Below are positions 20,866-32,650 of a stretch of 64,000 nucleotides of DNA, in pieces (position 1 is the first letter of the stretch; each line of letters starts with the position of its first letter). The DNA comes from Hyparrhenia diplandra (taxonomy: Eukaryota > Streptophyta > Magnoliopsida > Poales > Poaceae): contig JADLZK010007807.1 in NCBI GenBank assembly GCA_015847255.1, positions 396,754-460,753 on the forward strand, in the 5' to 3' direction. Both the position numbers and the translations under genes were made by a program. The notes beneath the pieces were generated by a model, which was given only the letters and a program-made list of their open reading frames with translations, was not told where the DNA came from and searched no databases.

Positions 20866-23250
20866 GAGCATCTCCAACCCAAGCCTCTATTTGGGCCCCT
20901 ACTCTAAATTTTAGGAGTTTTGGGAAAAAACTAAACTCCAGTGTGGCTCCTAAATGGGCTCCCATTTTCCATGCCCTCTCAAATTACAGTCTCAGGCCCC
21001 TAGCACTAGCAGGCCCCTACTCCTAGGCCAACCCATCCCGTTCGCTTTAGCCTGCACACCATCTCCTACACCCGTCGCCATCAGCGCCGAGATCGTCACC
21101 GTCGGGTGGGTACGGCGGCAAAGGACCGGGGCAAGCTGCTCCTCAATCGCGCTTTTCGGACAGCCGCTCGCCGCCTCCTCAAAGACTAGCAGCGGTGGCG
21201 CACCGGGATGCTGGGCCATACCGGCTTCGCGAGCATGACGCCGCCACGAACTAGATCGCCAACGACCGGAGTCGCCGCTTTCGGGTACGCGGCGAGGGAC
21301 GACGAGGGCCGCATGGTGAGAGACCTGGCGGGCCGCACGCGCACCTCGTGACGCCCACCTGTCCATCCTCCCATGGCGCGAAGAAGCTGCGCTACGCGGT
21401 CTGGCGCTGCCTCCGTCGTCGTTCGCCGGCGCCCGGCGCCGCCGCCAGCAACAGCGACGACGCCACTCTCCCGCCCGCCCCGCCGCCGCCGCCCGACCTC
21501 CGTGAGGCGGCGGACTACTGCCGCCGTCGTCGGGCGGCCGATGATATGGCGCCCGGGCGGGGGCCCCGGGCCGGCGAGCGAGAGATGGAGGCGGCGCGAT
21601 GCATGCTCCACCCCGCCCGCAACCGGCCGGTGGCATTGCCGTGGTACCCCTTGCGCACCTCGAGGCCAAGGGTCATGTCCGCTGGCGACATGGCGTGGTA
21701 GCTTGGCATCGGCGGCGGCCTCAAGGCCAACAACATAGTGTGGGAGCGCCGCCGGGCCACGATGATGATGAAGTGGAGCGCAACGCGGTGTGGTAGCGGC
21801 ATCGGCGGTGGCACTAAGCGCAGCGCGTGGGACACCGGACCGCCAGTGCGTGTGGATTCGTCTGCCCCTCGTCGCCGGACTCGGTCTCCTCGGCGCACGG
21901 AGCGGCTCTGGACGCGGACGCGCTCGTCTGCCTCGACCACCTCCCGCTCAATGCACCTCCGCGAGATTAGTAGAAATTTCAGGGACTTAGAAGACAAAAG
22001 AAGACAGCTCGCACAAGCTAAGACCCACCTGTCAGAGTGTGGGGCTGGGCGGCCTGACAGGTGGGGCCGGGCGGCCGCCTGTGGTCAAGCCACGTGTCCT
22101 GCTTCTAGAACCTTCTCACAACCAACCTAAGGAGTAGATCTAAGCCGTCCAATCAAGTCGGTTTGATCCAAGGGCTGAGATATCCTATGAGGCTGTATAA
22201 GCAAGGGCAGAGCTACCCCTGAAACCCTAATTCATTTTTCAGAATTCATTCTAGTTCTTTACTAGAATTCTAGGGTTAGAGAAGTCAAGATATCCATGAT
22301 TAGGGCTAGAAACTTCTAGATTAGCTACTACAGATCTTGATTAGCAATCAAGTTTATTAGAAATTGAGAGATTATTAAGGAGTGCTTCGGAGGATTTTCG
22401 GCCTGTCGGACCTTCTCTCTTGTATTCTGCGGGATCAATCTCTTCGCAAGAGGAGTTTGTTTCTGAGATTATCTGGTGTTTGACTTCATAGTTAAAGTAA
22501 GTTTTGGTTTATTTTAGTCTTCAAGTTTGCAACTCTTGTTTGAGTACTCTGATCTTGGTTGCTCTAGATTAGAGGAGTAATTCTTAATTTAAACGTGGTG
22601 CTTAGATTACGTTTACTTGTAAATGCCCCCTTTTGGCTCGTAATCAGTGGTAGTATCATAAAGGTGACTTTATAGCTTTATTGAATCCTCTGTAGTCCAC
22701 TTCCCGCCAATAGGTGAACGGTAGGCTTTTGTCTGTTTTTAGTAAAGTAATTTTGTCTTACTTTATTAACGATTAGCGTCCACGATAGAATAAATAAGTC
22801 AAGGTTTATCAAGGTTAGAATTAGAAAGCCAGAAGTTATCTTCTAGTCTAGCTAGTTTCTTAAGTGCTATGATTGTGAAGTGGATAGGGTAAACACTAGT
22901 TATATTCACCTACTGTTCCTTTGGGTTCGATATTTAAAACCGGGAGTTCATCTTTTGGTGAAGTGCTATAATGGTATTTCTATCTGTGCGCTTGCAGATA
23001 TCTTTATCTTTATTGTATGCATTTAATTTATACCAACACTAGAGAAGCGGGCGGGCGAATGGTGGTGGCGGAGAACCTTGACGAGCAGGCCCGGGAGGGA
23101 CGGTGGTGGACGCGAGCGTGTAGTGTTTGGGGGCTTTAATTTGAGAAGGCCCAATGGAGTTTGGAGTAAATTTGAGTCCTAAAATTTTGCAAGTTGACTC
23201 CTAAATTAGAAACAGAGGCTCATTTTTAGGAAGGCTGGCTGGAGATGCTC
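20866..23250. mobile_element. PIF/Harbinger-type element with TAA target duplication, carrying foreign sequence
   Basis: The termini gagcatctcca (20866) and tggagatgctc (ending 23250) are inverted copies. TAA lies on both sides (20863-20865 and 23251-23253). The subterminal regions also match in inverted form, with ttaggag and actcca motifs. No transposase is visible. Its GC-rich interior (21040-21960) includes frames such as GYAARDDEGRMVRDLAGRTR that may be captured host coding sequence. The right part is occupied by an LTR-like insertion. Confidence 0.72.
22030..23037 (+). mobile_element. probable solo LTR inside the PIF/Harbinger element
   Basis: Starts tgtcagagtgtggggctgg and ends atttataccaaca. 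It has a ctgtataagc TATA-like box near 22194 and an R/U5-like tract after it, as in plant LTRs. No coding domain lies inside. I could not find a clean 5 bp target duplication, so the exact left boundary is uncertain (it could lie up to 60 bp earlier). Confidence 0.5.
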
Positions 23251-23261
23251 TAAGATGAAGA

Positions 23262-23460
23262 AGATGACCTGGTAACCCCGCCGGCCACCACTCCGCTCCT
23301 CATCTAGCTTGAGGGCTGCCCTACCTTATCTTCCTTCGCCAGCAACTTCTTCCAGAAAGAGCCCTACGTCTTCTCCATGTCCGGCGACTTGAACACCTTC
23401 TCCTTTTTATTAGCGAGAGCCCACTTGGCACACATGCTACAACACGGCGCCGTCGCGACC
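23262..23460 (+). pseudogene. short SCPL fragment
   Basis: The plus strand encodes a decayed LVTPPATTPLLI, a stop (TAG) where copy B has Trp, then LEGCP for LEGGP, LSSFASNFFQKEPYVFSM and a degraded continuation. This is the oxyanion-hole segment of the SCPL genes in this window. Nothing else of the gene remains. It begins 9 bases after the TAA flank of the PIF/Harbinger element. Confidence 0.78.
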
Positions 23461-23882
23461 CAGTCCTGTTGGGACCGAGCCGTGGCTACAATATTGCACC
23501 GTCGGGAACCAGCCTTCAAAACGGCAGTGGAAAGGCGGCGACTGAGCGTGGTCACCACGGCGATAGCTCGAATGCAAGAACACACACGCGAAACTGGATG
23601 AACGCAAGACGATTGCACTATGCAACTGCCGCGGCTTTTCTAGGACTTTTTCATTGCTTTAGATAGAGGGATACATGAGCTTAAAGCCTGACCACCCTAC
23701 CGCATGACGAGCTCCAGGATCTCCTACTTTTTTAGATTGATGACCGCGGGCATGCGCAGCGCGATGTTGCGAAGGGGAGACCCACTTGGCGGTCACGGCG
23801 TGGACTAGGCACAGCACCATACACTTCCAATTCTACGCAATCTAATACAAACTACTGAAAGCATAAACATAATAGTTCCAAT
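23461..23882. other. no recognised feature
   Basis: Short open frames on both strands show no conserved motif. The last bases (ccaat) directly precede the copia LTR. They would be the left target duplication, but the matching right side is deleted. Confidence 0.4.
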
Positions 23883-25839
23883 TGTAAGGTCCTAGATGGC
23901 TAGAGGGGGGGTGAATAGCCTTTTAAAAAATCTACAAAGTCACTTAGCAAACTGATTAGTAAAACAAAAGGCGTTAATGCGGTTTGCGCTAGCTCTAATG
24001 TCTTACAAGCCTTCTAGTGACAATTCTTGATATATACTATGATCTCTATGTCACACAAGTGCTATGTCACTACTCTATCTAGTGAGCAATCCTAGATAAG
24101 CCTTATGCTAGCAAGAACACCTACACAAGCACAAGCTAGCTCTCTACTCAAGATAAACTAGGAAAGTAAATGCAAGAGAGGAAAGCTTGCTATACCGACG
24201 TGTAGGGGCAATTATCCAATCACCGATGAAGAATAAGATCAACAACAATATAATGAAGGAGCCAATCACCAAGACAATGAGACAATCGATTTATCCCGAG
24301 GTTCACACACGCACCGGTGGCTACGTCCTCGTTGTGTCGACCAACACCTTGATGGTCCTTGGGATTGGCGGTGCCCTTGCCAATGCCGGCCTCCTCGAGG
24401 CTCTCCAAGGCACCACGCACAAGTGTGGTAGCTCAATGACACGAGCAATTTACTAGAGTGGCTTTTGGCGCTCTGCCGGGGAATAAGCCTAAGAACCCCT
24501 CACAAATCAACCGGAGGTGGCCAAGAACAATCTCCAACTCTTGCCAACGCCTCCACAATTGCCGAGCCGGTCTAGGAGTGGTGCTCTCCAAGAGCAACAA
24601 GAAACCACTGGCAACGACGACCCTCAAGTGCCTCTAAATGCAACTCGCAAAGCAATGCACTTGAATCACCACCAATCTCTCAAGAATGTGCTCACAAGCA
24701 AGTGGGAGAGAGTGGGAGAGGGTTGGCTCAGCTCAAAGTATGTTAGGATCAATCAAAATGTCCAAGGCAGACCCGGCCAAGAGCCGGCCACACAAGTATA
24801 TATAAGCCCCCAAACAAATAGAGCTGTTGGGGGGGCTGAACACGCTCTCGCATGCGTCGGACGCGCCGGCCAGGTCGTGCCTAGCGCAGCGCCCGGACAC
24901 GTTCACGCGCGCCCGGCCTCGAGGGAGCTATTGGCGTCCGGGCGCGGCATCGGGCGTGGTGTGTCGGCCGCAGTGTCGGCGTGATGCCCCCGCCAAGACG
25001 GGCTTTGGGCTGCGTCCGCACGCGCGCCGACGCTGCGTCGACGCGCCATCGCGCGCGCATGGCCAGCTGCTCTACACCACACGCCGGACGCTGGGGTTGA
25101 AAACCCTGGCGTCCAACGCAACACCGGATCGACGCTCCTCCGTTGTTCGACGCAGCTTCCGCCGCGAAGTTTCATCGTGTCGTCGTCGTGAACTTCTCCA
25201 CCATGCTACTCAACAAGTATACCAACTTGAGCATGAGAGTTAGCATGGTTTTCTCCACAAATTTACATCCGGCGCAATAGAAAATAAGCGTTTCATTTTC
25301 TCAAAAGCGCCGAATCCCGCCAAGCAAGCTCGGTGGGAGGGTGAGCGGTAGCCAAACCCATCTCAACCCTGCAAACACCACCGCCTTTGCAAATGTGCCA
25401 ACACCACCAAGTGTACATCACCGTGTGCTCGTGTGTTAGCATTTTCTCAATTGTTTTCAAAGGCTCGGTTAACTCTCTAGGTTAGAATGCATGCATATGA
25501 TGTTGAACCTAGAGGCACATGAGGATCGATGTTCCCGATGTTTTCCCTCTTTATAGTCCGACTATCGATCCTAAACCACTCACACCCTCTATGGTGTCTT
25601 GAGTGTGAAATCAAAATGGCCCTTAAGATTATACCTTCGCCTTGAGCCCATTTTGTTTCACCATCTTGTTTTCCCAAGTCCATGAACTTGATCATCTTTT
25701 GGATCGACACCGTGCATCCACCATGATCATCATTTGCACCATGACTTGGGTAGGATTCATCTCATACTAGATAACACTTAAGCATAGAGATTAGTCCTAT
25801 GTTGTCATTAATTACTCAAAACCAATCTAGAGATCTTCA
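23883..25839 (-). repeat. copia 3' LTR (complete)
   Basis: Runs from tgtaaggtcctagatgg to agagatcttca on the plus strand. Bases 23883 to about 25304 align with 47621-49020. A palindromic gtatatataagc box lies near 24797. The GC-rich frames at 24827-25243 are part of the LTR and not genes. Confidence 0.87.
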
Positions 25840-25856
25840 ATCTCCCCCTTTTTGGT
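25840..25856 (-). other. copia polypurine tract
   Basis: The minus strand reads accaaaaagggggagat directly against the 3' LTR, the plus-strand primer of copia elements. Confidence 0.8.
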
Positions 25857-26900
25857 AATTGATGACAACCCTCATAAAGATTTGATGATAAAAGATTTTT
25901 GAACATATCATGTTTGTCCAAGCAATTTGTTCATGATTATAGGATTGGACAATCATCATAGGTTTGATTTTGGTAGCATTAGGTCCCCCTACATATGTGC
26001 CTAGAGATTGGATATAAGCTTTGCACATATGTATGAATATTAAAATTGAGGGTGAGCAATGTTACCAAAATGATGCTAAAGTGTAAGAAATGGACCTTTG
26101 AAGCGTGATACCAATCGGAGTAGCCACTTACACCATTCTTAGCACCATGGATAACTAGACATTTCATCAAAACTCAAAGTACCCCATGAGATCAACATTA
26201 TAAACAAGGTACTTGAATAAAGTGCGGAATTCAAAATGTCCAGATATCTCCTATGCATGCTAGATGATCATTCCTCATTTAACTTATTACTAGCATATAC
26301 CACACAAGCATGTATATAAGGAATTCAAATACATGTGCAAGAGCAAGTCATATGTTAGTGCACAAACAAATGCAACAATTTGTCTATGAGCTTGCTCCCC
26401 CTACTTGTGTGCTTCGAAAAAAAAAATTTATCCCTCTTTCAAAACCGTTATGCACTAATCTCTCCCCCTTTGTCAACAATTTCCACAAAAGGTATGATCA
26501 AGTTGTTTGATGGAGGAAAGATTAGTTGGCAAATTTGGTCAAATTTGGATAGCTTGCCAAACATATATTTCGGTTTGAACCAAAAACAATCTTCTTCACA
26601 CCTCATGAAAGGGTTATCTTGCCTATGTTGAAATATATATGTGACAAAATGTCCAAATTCAACACTTGAGTTTGCAAGCCCATAAACATGTCATATGCCA
26701 TCACTAGATCAATCAAGACAAAGAAACAATAGTGATGCCATACATACATTGAAATTCTTTGATTTTCCATGAATGCATCGTAAGGAGCCATGTTGTATGT
26801 CTAGATGTTCTAACAAGTCCTTAGATATTATGAATGACATGTCAAACAATTTCACCTTTGCTTTGCTTGAAGGAGAGGCATGTCATATATGGGGGTGCAT
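25857..26900 (-). other. copia non-coding region between pol and the 3' LTR
   Basis: About 1.0 kb of AT-rich sequence with no conserved frame. The pol frame stops at 26901-26903. Confidence 0.6.
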
Positions 26901-28522
26901 TCAACTCATGTTGGAGAAATCAAGAATGTTCAACTCGTTTCTTAGCTTGCAAAACCTCTTGTCATCTAGTGGCTTGGTAAAGATGTCGGCTAGTTGATCT
27001 TCGGTGCCAATGGATGAATAACAATGTCACCCTTTTGTTGATGGTCCTACACCTTCTAATGGCGTTGTACCCGCCCCAAACCCCCCCCTACCCGTATTTA
27101 AAGAGCCCTAACTACCACCCGCCCCGACCCAACCCGCCGGCCCAATGCCCCAACCCGCCCCAACCCGAAGTCGCGACGGAAAATGATATTCGACTTATGC
27201 GCCGATCTACGACCATAGCGCCCCAACCCGTCCCAACCCGTTTGTGTCGTCAACCCAACCCGCCCCAACCCGTTTCATAGTGTCACCCATTTCCACCCAT
27301 CCAATAGTACCCGTATTAAAACCTGCCCTAAAAAACCCGTCAAACCCCGCCCCATTAGCAGGAGTAGATGGTCCCTTATGAAGTGATGCCTTATGTCAAT
27401 GTGCTTGGTTCTTGTGTGTTGGACTGGGTTTTGTGTCATCTTGCAAGCACTCTCATTGTCACAATACAACAGCACATGATGGAAATCAAAACCATAATCC
27501 TTCAAGATGGATCTCATCCAAAGCAAATGTGCACAACAACTACCGGCACTAATGTATTCGGCCTCGGCGGTTGAGAGTGTCACACTTGTTTGCTTCTTTG
27601 ATGACCATGAGACTAGAGATCTTCCAAGAAATTGATAAGTGCCACTTGTACTTCTTCTATCGACCTTGCAACCCCCATAGTCGGAGTCCGAATATCCAAT
27701 AAGCTCAAAGCTTAACCCCTTGGGATACCATAGTCCAACATCTTGTGTTTGCTTCAAATACCTCAATATTCTCTTGGATGCCTTGAGATGACTCTCTCTA
27801 GGTGAGGATTGAAACCTTGCACACATGCCCACACCAAACATCACATCGGGCCTAGAAGCGGTTACATAGAGTAAGCTTCCAATCAATGACCTATACAACC
27901 TTTGATCAACCATATTTCCCTTCACATCACTATCCAAGGTTCCACTAGTACCCATAGGTGTATTGATGCCCTTTGCATCTTGCATGCCAAACTTCTTGAC
28001 CATGTCCCTTATATACTTGCCTTGACTAATGAATATGCCATTCTTCATTTGCTTGATTTGTAGACCAAGGAAGTATGTAAGTTCACCAAGCATGGACATT
28101 TCAAACTCTCTTGCCATCATATTGCCAAACTCTTCACAAAAATATTGATTTGTTGATCCAAATATGATATCATCAACATATATTTGCATGATAAACAAAT
28201 CTTTGCCAATCTTCTTGGTGAAAAGAGTAGTGTCAACCTTTCCCATCTTGAAACCCTTTGAGAGTAGGAAATCCCTCAATCTCTCATACCATGCTCTAGG
28301 TGCTTGCTTCAAGCCATATAGTGCCTTCTTCAATTTGTACACATGGTCAGGGTGATGATAATCTTCAAAACTGGGAGATTGTTCAACATAGACAAGCTCA
28401 TTGATAAAGCCATTGAGAAAAGCACTCTTCACATCCATTTGGTAGAGCTTGATGTCATGGGCACATGCATAGGCTAATAGTATTCTAATTGCCTCCCGGA
28501 GCATAAGTCTCACCAAAGTCAA
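26901..28522 (-). CDS. copia reverse transcriptase-RNase H (interrupted)
   Basis: Copies retrotransposon RNA into DNA and degrades the RNA strand. A 415-codon frame (27275-28522) covers the copia reverse transcriptase from DVKSAFLNG and ALYGLKQAPRAWYERL through the catalytic YVDD (28169-28180) to the RNase H segments SDSDYGG and STAEAEY. The RNase H end (ADIFTKPL) lies left of 27040, separated from the rest by a 319 bp MITE. The N-terminal part of the reverse transcriptase, right of 28522, is broken by stops. The domain is well preserved, but the enzyme cannot be made whole from this copy. Confidence 0.88.
27048..27366. mobile_element. hAT-type MITE with 8 bp target duplication inside copia RNase H
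   Basis: A 319 bp insertion flanked by gatggtcc at 27040-27047 and 27367-27374. Its ends tacaccttctaatgg and ccattagcaggagta are inverted copies with two mismatches. The interior is full of cccgccccaacccg-type repeats, as in the subterminal regions of plant hAT elements. It has no coding capacity. The 8 bp duplication identifies the hAT superfamily. Confidence 0.85.
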
Positions 28523-29096
28523 GACCCTCTACTTGAGTGTAACCTTGTGCAACTAGTCTTGCTTTGTTCCTCACAATAATGCCATCTTGATCTTGCTTGT
28601 TCTTGAAAACCTATTTGGTTCCAATGGCATTGTAGTTCTTTGGCCTTTCTACCAATTCCCAAACTTTATTTCTATCAAAATTGTTCAGCTCCCCTTGCAT
28701 GGCAATAACCCATTCTTCATCTTTCATTGCCTTCTCAATGTCTTTTGGCTCCTCTTATGATACAAAAGCAAAGTGCTCACAAAAGGATGCCAGCCTTGAT
28801 TTAGTTTGTACACCACTAGTTATATCAGCAACTATTTGATCAATGGGATGACCCCTTGCAATATAAGATGGTTGGAGTATTGGAATTTGATTGCTTGTGC
28901 TTGGTTGGTCACTTGACATATTCTCATGAGATGATGAACTAGCCTCTTGTTGATCTTGCACTTGAGAGCCACTAGCTTAGCATTTGGAGTTGGAGGTACT
29001 TGATCTTTGTAATCATTGATGTCAACAATTTGAATTGGCCTAATATCACCAATGTCCATGCCCCTCATAGCATTCACCAATTGAGGTCCACTCACA
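28523..29096 (-). pseudogene. broken copia pol linker between integrase and reverse transcriptase
   Basis: Short frames (28755-28961, 28832-29155) include AISSGVQTKSRL-like and SFCEHFAFVS pieces that normally precede copia reverse transcriptase. Several stops and frame changes separate them. Confidence 0.65.
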
Positions 29097-30078
29097 TCAC
29101 CAAGGTTTTTCTTCTTCATCTTGGGACCCATTGGTTTCACCAAATTCAACATCATGGACTTCTTCTAGTTGCCCACTTGAGTTGTTCCAAACTCTATATG
29201 CCTTGCTTGTAGTGGAGTAACCAACTAGAAACCCTTCATCACATCTCTTGTCAAATTTACCAAGTCTTGCACCTTTCTTCAAAATATAGCATTTGCATCC
29301 AAATACTCTAAAGTATGCAATGTTTGGCTTTCTTCCATTCAATAGCTCATATGAGGTTTTTTTCCATCATGGGATGACAATACAACCTATTAATGTAGTG
29401 GCATGCGGTGTTGATTGCTTCGGCCCAAAAGGATTGACTCACATCATATTCACTAAGCATAGACCCTGCCATCTCAATGAGAGTCATATTCTTCCTTTCA
29501 ACTAGCCCATTTGATTGAGGTGTGTACTTGGCCGAGAGTTGATGCATAATGCCATAATCATCACAAAGTTCATCAACTCTAGTGTTCTTGAACTCACTTT
29601 CATTATCACTTCTTACTTTCTTGACTATGATATCAAACTCATTATGCACTCTCTTGAGAAATGACTTGAAGATGGAATATGTATCACTCTTGTCATTGAG
29701 AAAGAACACCCAAGTGTATCTAGTGAAATCATCCACAATCACAAATCCATACTTGTTGCCTCCAATACTAGTGTATGTGGTTGGTCCAAATAGATCCATG
29801 TGAATCAACTCAAATGGCTTGCAAGTGCTCATAAAGATTTTCTTAGGATGTGTGTTGCCCACTTGCTTGCTGGCTTGACATGCACTACATAGCTTATCCT
29901 TTTCAAACTCAACATCTCTCAAGCATCTAACAAGATCATGCCTCACTAACTTGTTCAATTGTTTCATCCCAACATGACCAAGCCTTCTATGCCATAGCCA
30001 ACCCATACTAGATTTTGAGATCAAGCATGTACTCAATTTTGATTCACTAGTGTCAAAGTCCACAATAGAGATTCTCAT
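29097..30078 (-). CDS. copia integrase (frameshifted near its C-terminus)
   Basis: Integrase inserts the DNA copy into the genome. The main frame (29347-30078) carries the zinc-binding segment (LWHRRLGHVGMKQL, then C-SACQ), the catalytic core with HMDLFGPT and VRSDNESEF, and the C-terminal Glu region (YTPQSNGLVERKN). A second frame (29097-29342) continues with the GKFDKRCDEGFLVGYS segment. The join between them is broken. The acidic residues of the catalytic triad are visible. Confidence 0.87.
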
Positions 30079-30361
30079 TTCTAAAGCCCTTGAATATCAA
30101 GTTGGAATCCTTTGCACTAATCACTTCAACATCATCAACTCCAAATATGCATTTGAAACCAAGATCACAAATTTGTGCCACCGATAGCAAATTGAAGTTC
30201 AATATATCAACTAGTGCCACATTTGAAATGCTCAAATCATTGGTTATTGCAATCTTGCCAAGACCCTTCACCTTGCCTTTGCTATTATCACCAAATATAA
30301 TAGGATTGCCATCTTCCTCGTGAGAGTCAATAGATTTGAACTTTCTTGCATCACCAATCAT
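30053..30361 (-). CDS. copia protease / integrase N-terminal region
   Basis: The frame starts just after the expected protease active-site segment. It contains the usual copia stretch that follows it: MIGDARKF, KGKVKGLGKI, and LLSVAQICDLG before the integrase. It overlaps the integrase frame by 26 bases. Confidence 0.72.
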   Translation of the reverse strand: MIGDARKFKSIDSHEEDGNPIIFGDNSKGKVKGLGKIAITNDLSISNVALVDILNFNLLSVAQICDLGFKCIFGVDDVEVISAKDSNLIFKGFRNENLYCGL

Positions 30362-30430
30362 GTGTTGAGTGCACCCACTATCAAGTATCCAATGCCTCCC
30401 TCCGGTCTTGTAATTTACCTATAAAACAAA

Positions 30431-31533
30431 TCAATGAGATTTTGGTACCCATCTTTGCTTGGGTCCTTGGAGGTTAGTGATCAAGTTCTTTGGCACCCAA
30501 ATGGACTTCTTCTTTGGTCCCACAGTTGGTGACCCAATGAACTTGGCCTTTACACCATTCTCACCCATGGTAAGTAAATAACAAGAATCAAAGCATATAG
30601 AAGATGTATTGGTCTTTATCTTGTTATGGTGCATTTTAGTGCATTCTTGCTCTTTATGCCCCACTTGCTTGCATCTATAGCAATATGAACCATTGCTCTT
30701 CATAAAGCTAAGCTTTGGAGTAGCAAAGGCCTTCTTGCCCTTCTTGGGGGTATAGCCTAAGCCTTCCTTGTTAAGGGAAAACCATTGACTACCCAAACAC
30801 TTTAGCAAGCGGGCATCCCCACCATATGCCTTAACCAAGGCGTGGGTGAGCTCATCCACCTCTCTCTTGAGAGTCTCATTCTCAACCATTAGTGATGCAT
30901 CACAAGTGAAACCATCACTACTAGTTGAGGAAGAGTGGGTTGATGTGGATGTGGAAGGAATGGAAGGTGACACATCAATAGTATGAGAAAAACTTTCATC
31001 TATGATGTCACATGTTATGCCAACTTCCTTCCTTGTGCTTAAGCTAGCCTTGTCATTCTTTTCTAAGAGCAAGGCATGGGCTTTTTGAAGCCTTGTATGA
31101 GCTAGCTCAAGTTCCCCATGGTCCTCCTTTAGACACTCATGGGTAGCTTGTAACTCACTAAGCCCTTGTTCAAGAGATTTTACTCTCTTTCCCAAGTTCT
31201 TACATTCCTTGTCCTAGTTTCAAGCATGGCATTTGTTTGCTTAAGCATTTCTAGAAGATCATCTTTAGTTGGTTCATCGTTTTTATCTTCACTATCACTA
31301 TCATTATATTTTACTTCGTTAGCACAAGGTTCATCATCACTATCACTATGATATACCTTAGAGCCCTTGGCCATGAAGCATGAAGGAGATGAGCCGAAGA
31401 GGGAAGACTTCTTGTGATGGCCAATAGAGATCATTGCCTTCCTCTTATCTTGATTATCTTCATCATCATCGGAAGAGCCATCACTATCCCAAGAGCAAAC
31501 AAAAGCACCATCCTTGGTCTTCTCGAATGTCAT
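30431..31533 (-). CDS. copia gag, C-terminal half (cut by the nested gypsy element)
   Basis: Two overlapping frames (31180-31533 and 30431-31195) encode the acidic, low-complexity and coiled-coil part of the nucleocapsid protein (SDGSSDDDED, then LEQGLSELQATHECL). It ends with a second zinc knuckle, CYRCKQVGHKEQEC. The coding sequence is interrupted at 31529-31533 (GTCAT) by the 15 kb gypsy insertion and resumes at 46591. Confidence 0.82.
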
Positions 31534-32634
31534 TGTCGTGGTCTAATACCACCGTCACAATATATCTGGCTAATGCGTGCTCCGAATGGCCTAGCTCTAG
31601 AGACAATGACACAAGGTTTATACTGGTTCGGGGCGAGATCAGGCTCCCTAGTCCAGTGTGATCACTATCCGAGCTCAAACGCTCATACCGGGGTGCGTAC
31701 AAGTGAAACGAGAGAGGGATCGGTCTCCCAAGTCTCTAAGATTGAGGCAAGTGCCAATATCAAGTGGGATGAGTGGCGAAGACTAATGCTTTCTTCTTGG
31801 TCCTCTGCCTCGACCGAGACCCCTACCCCTCCTTTTATAGTAACAAGGGGAGCAGGGCGCGTGAGCTCTCTGGGTCGAGGCGGGAGTGGATGGAATAATG
31901 AACTAAGAGCGGGTGTAGGTGAGAGAGCTCTCCGAACGAGGCTCGTTGATTGGCCAGAGCTCTCTTCGAGCTCTCGCAGCGGCGTTTCTTGAAATCGAAT
32001 CGCCGCCCGCACGCGAAATCTGAATGTGGGCGGAGGTCAGGCGTCGTGGCGTCCCCAATCGTAGTTGGAACCGGTCTCGTCGTCGTGGGCGTGGCCATAC
32101 CGCGGATGAGGTGCGCATACGTCGTCTGTACAGGAGTGCACTGTGGTGACGCTGTTGGAGTCGATGGGGTATGGAGAGGTGACTGATGGAATGCCCTGCT
32201 GTCACTGTTCCCTCGCATGGCTACAGTGCCCGTCAGGGGGTGGTTGGCCGACTCCCGTACTTGCAGTCTTCCGCGTGACGCCAAGGGGACGAGCTCGTTG
32301 TCGGACGCCGTCGTGCGGCTCGCTGAGCTCGAGCTCGAGCAAGGCGGAAAGAGGTCCCGTTTGGAGAGCTCGCGCACGTGGATCTGTAGAGGTTTCTCAG
32401 CTGGGACCTCGAGCGGGACGGAGCGAGGTCTCCTCTCCGAGAGAGCTCGAGTTTGAGAGAGTTTGGTCGTGGCGAGGGGGATCACCGGTAATGGCCGTCC
32501 TCGGCGTGGGTCCCTTTGGCTCGGGGGAGCTTGTGCGGGACGGAGGAGAGGCTCCTTGGCGATTGTCACTGAGACATGGTGTCAGGGGCCTTAATTTGAT
32601 TGGTTGGGGGTATCCTAAATATCGAACCCCCATA
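31534..32634 (-). repeat. Tat element 3' LTR
   Basis: Aligns with 45480-46585, with many small indels. Plus-strand limits are tgtcgtggtc and gaacccccata. A minus-strand TATAAAAGG box is complementary to 31831-31839. Confidence 0.9.
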
Positions 32635-32650
32635 GTAGCCCCCGAGTATT
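32635..32650 (-). other. Tat element polypurine tract
   Basis: The minus strand reads atactcgggggctac immediately before the 3' LTR. The same motif lies beside the second element's LTR at 56357. Confidence 0.75.

Noticed and set aside
24827..25243. 138-codon GC-rich ORF
   Set aside because: It lies within the copia LTR, and the corresponding part of the other LTR (48594-48965) does not conserve the frame or protein.
27059..27340. Satellite or CRISPR-like array of cccgccccaacccg repeats
   Set aside because: The repeats are irregular, and the segment has inverted ends and an 8 bp target duplication, so it is one hAT-type MITE.
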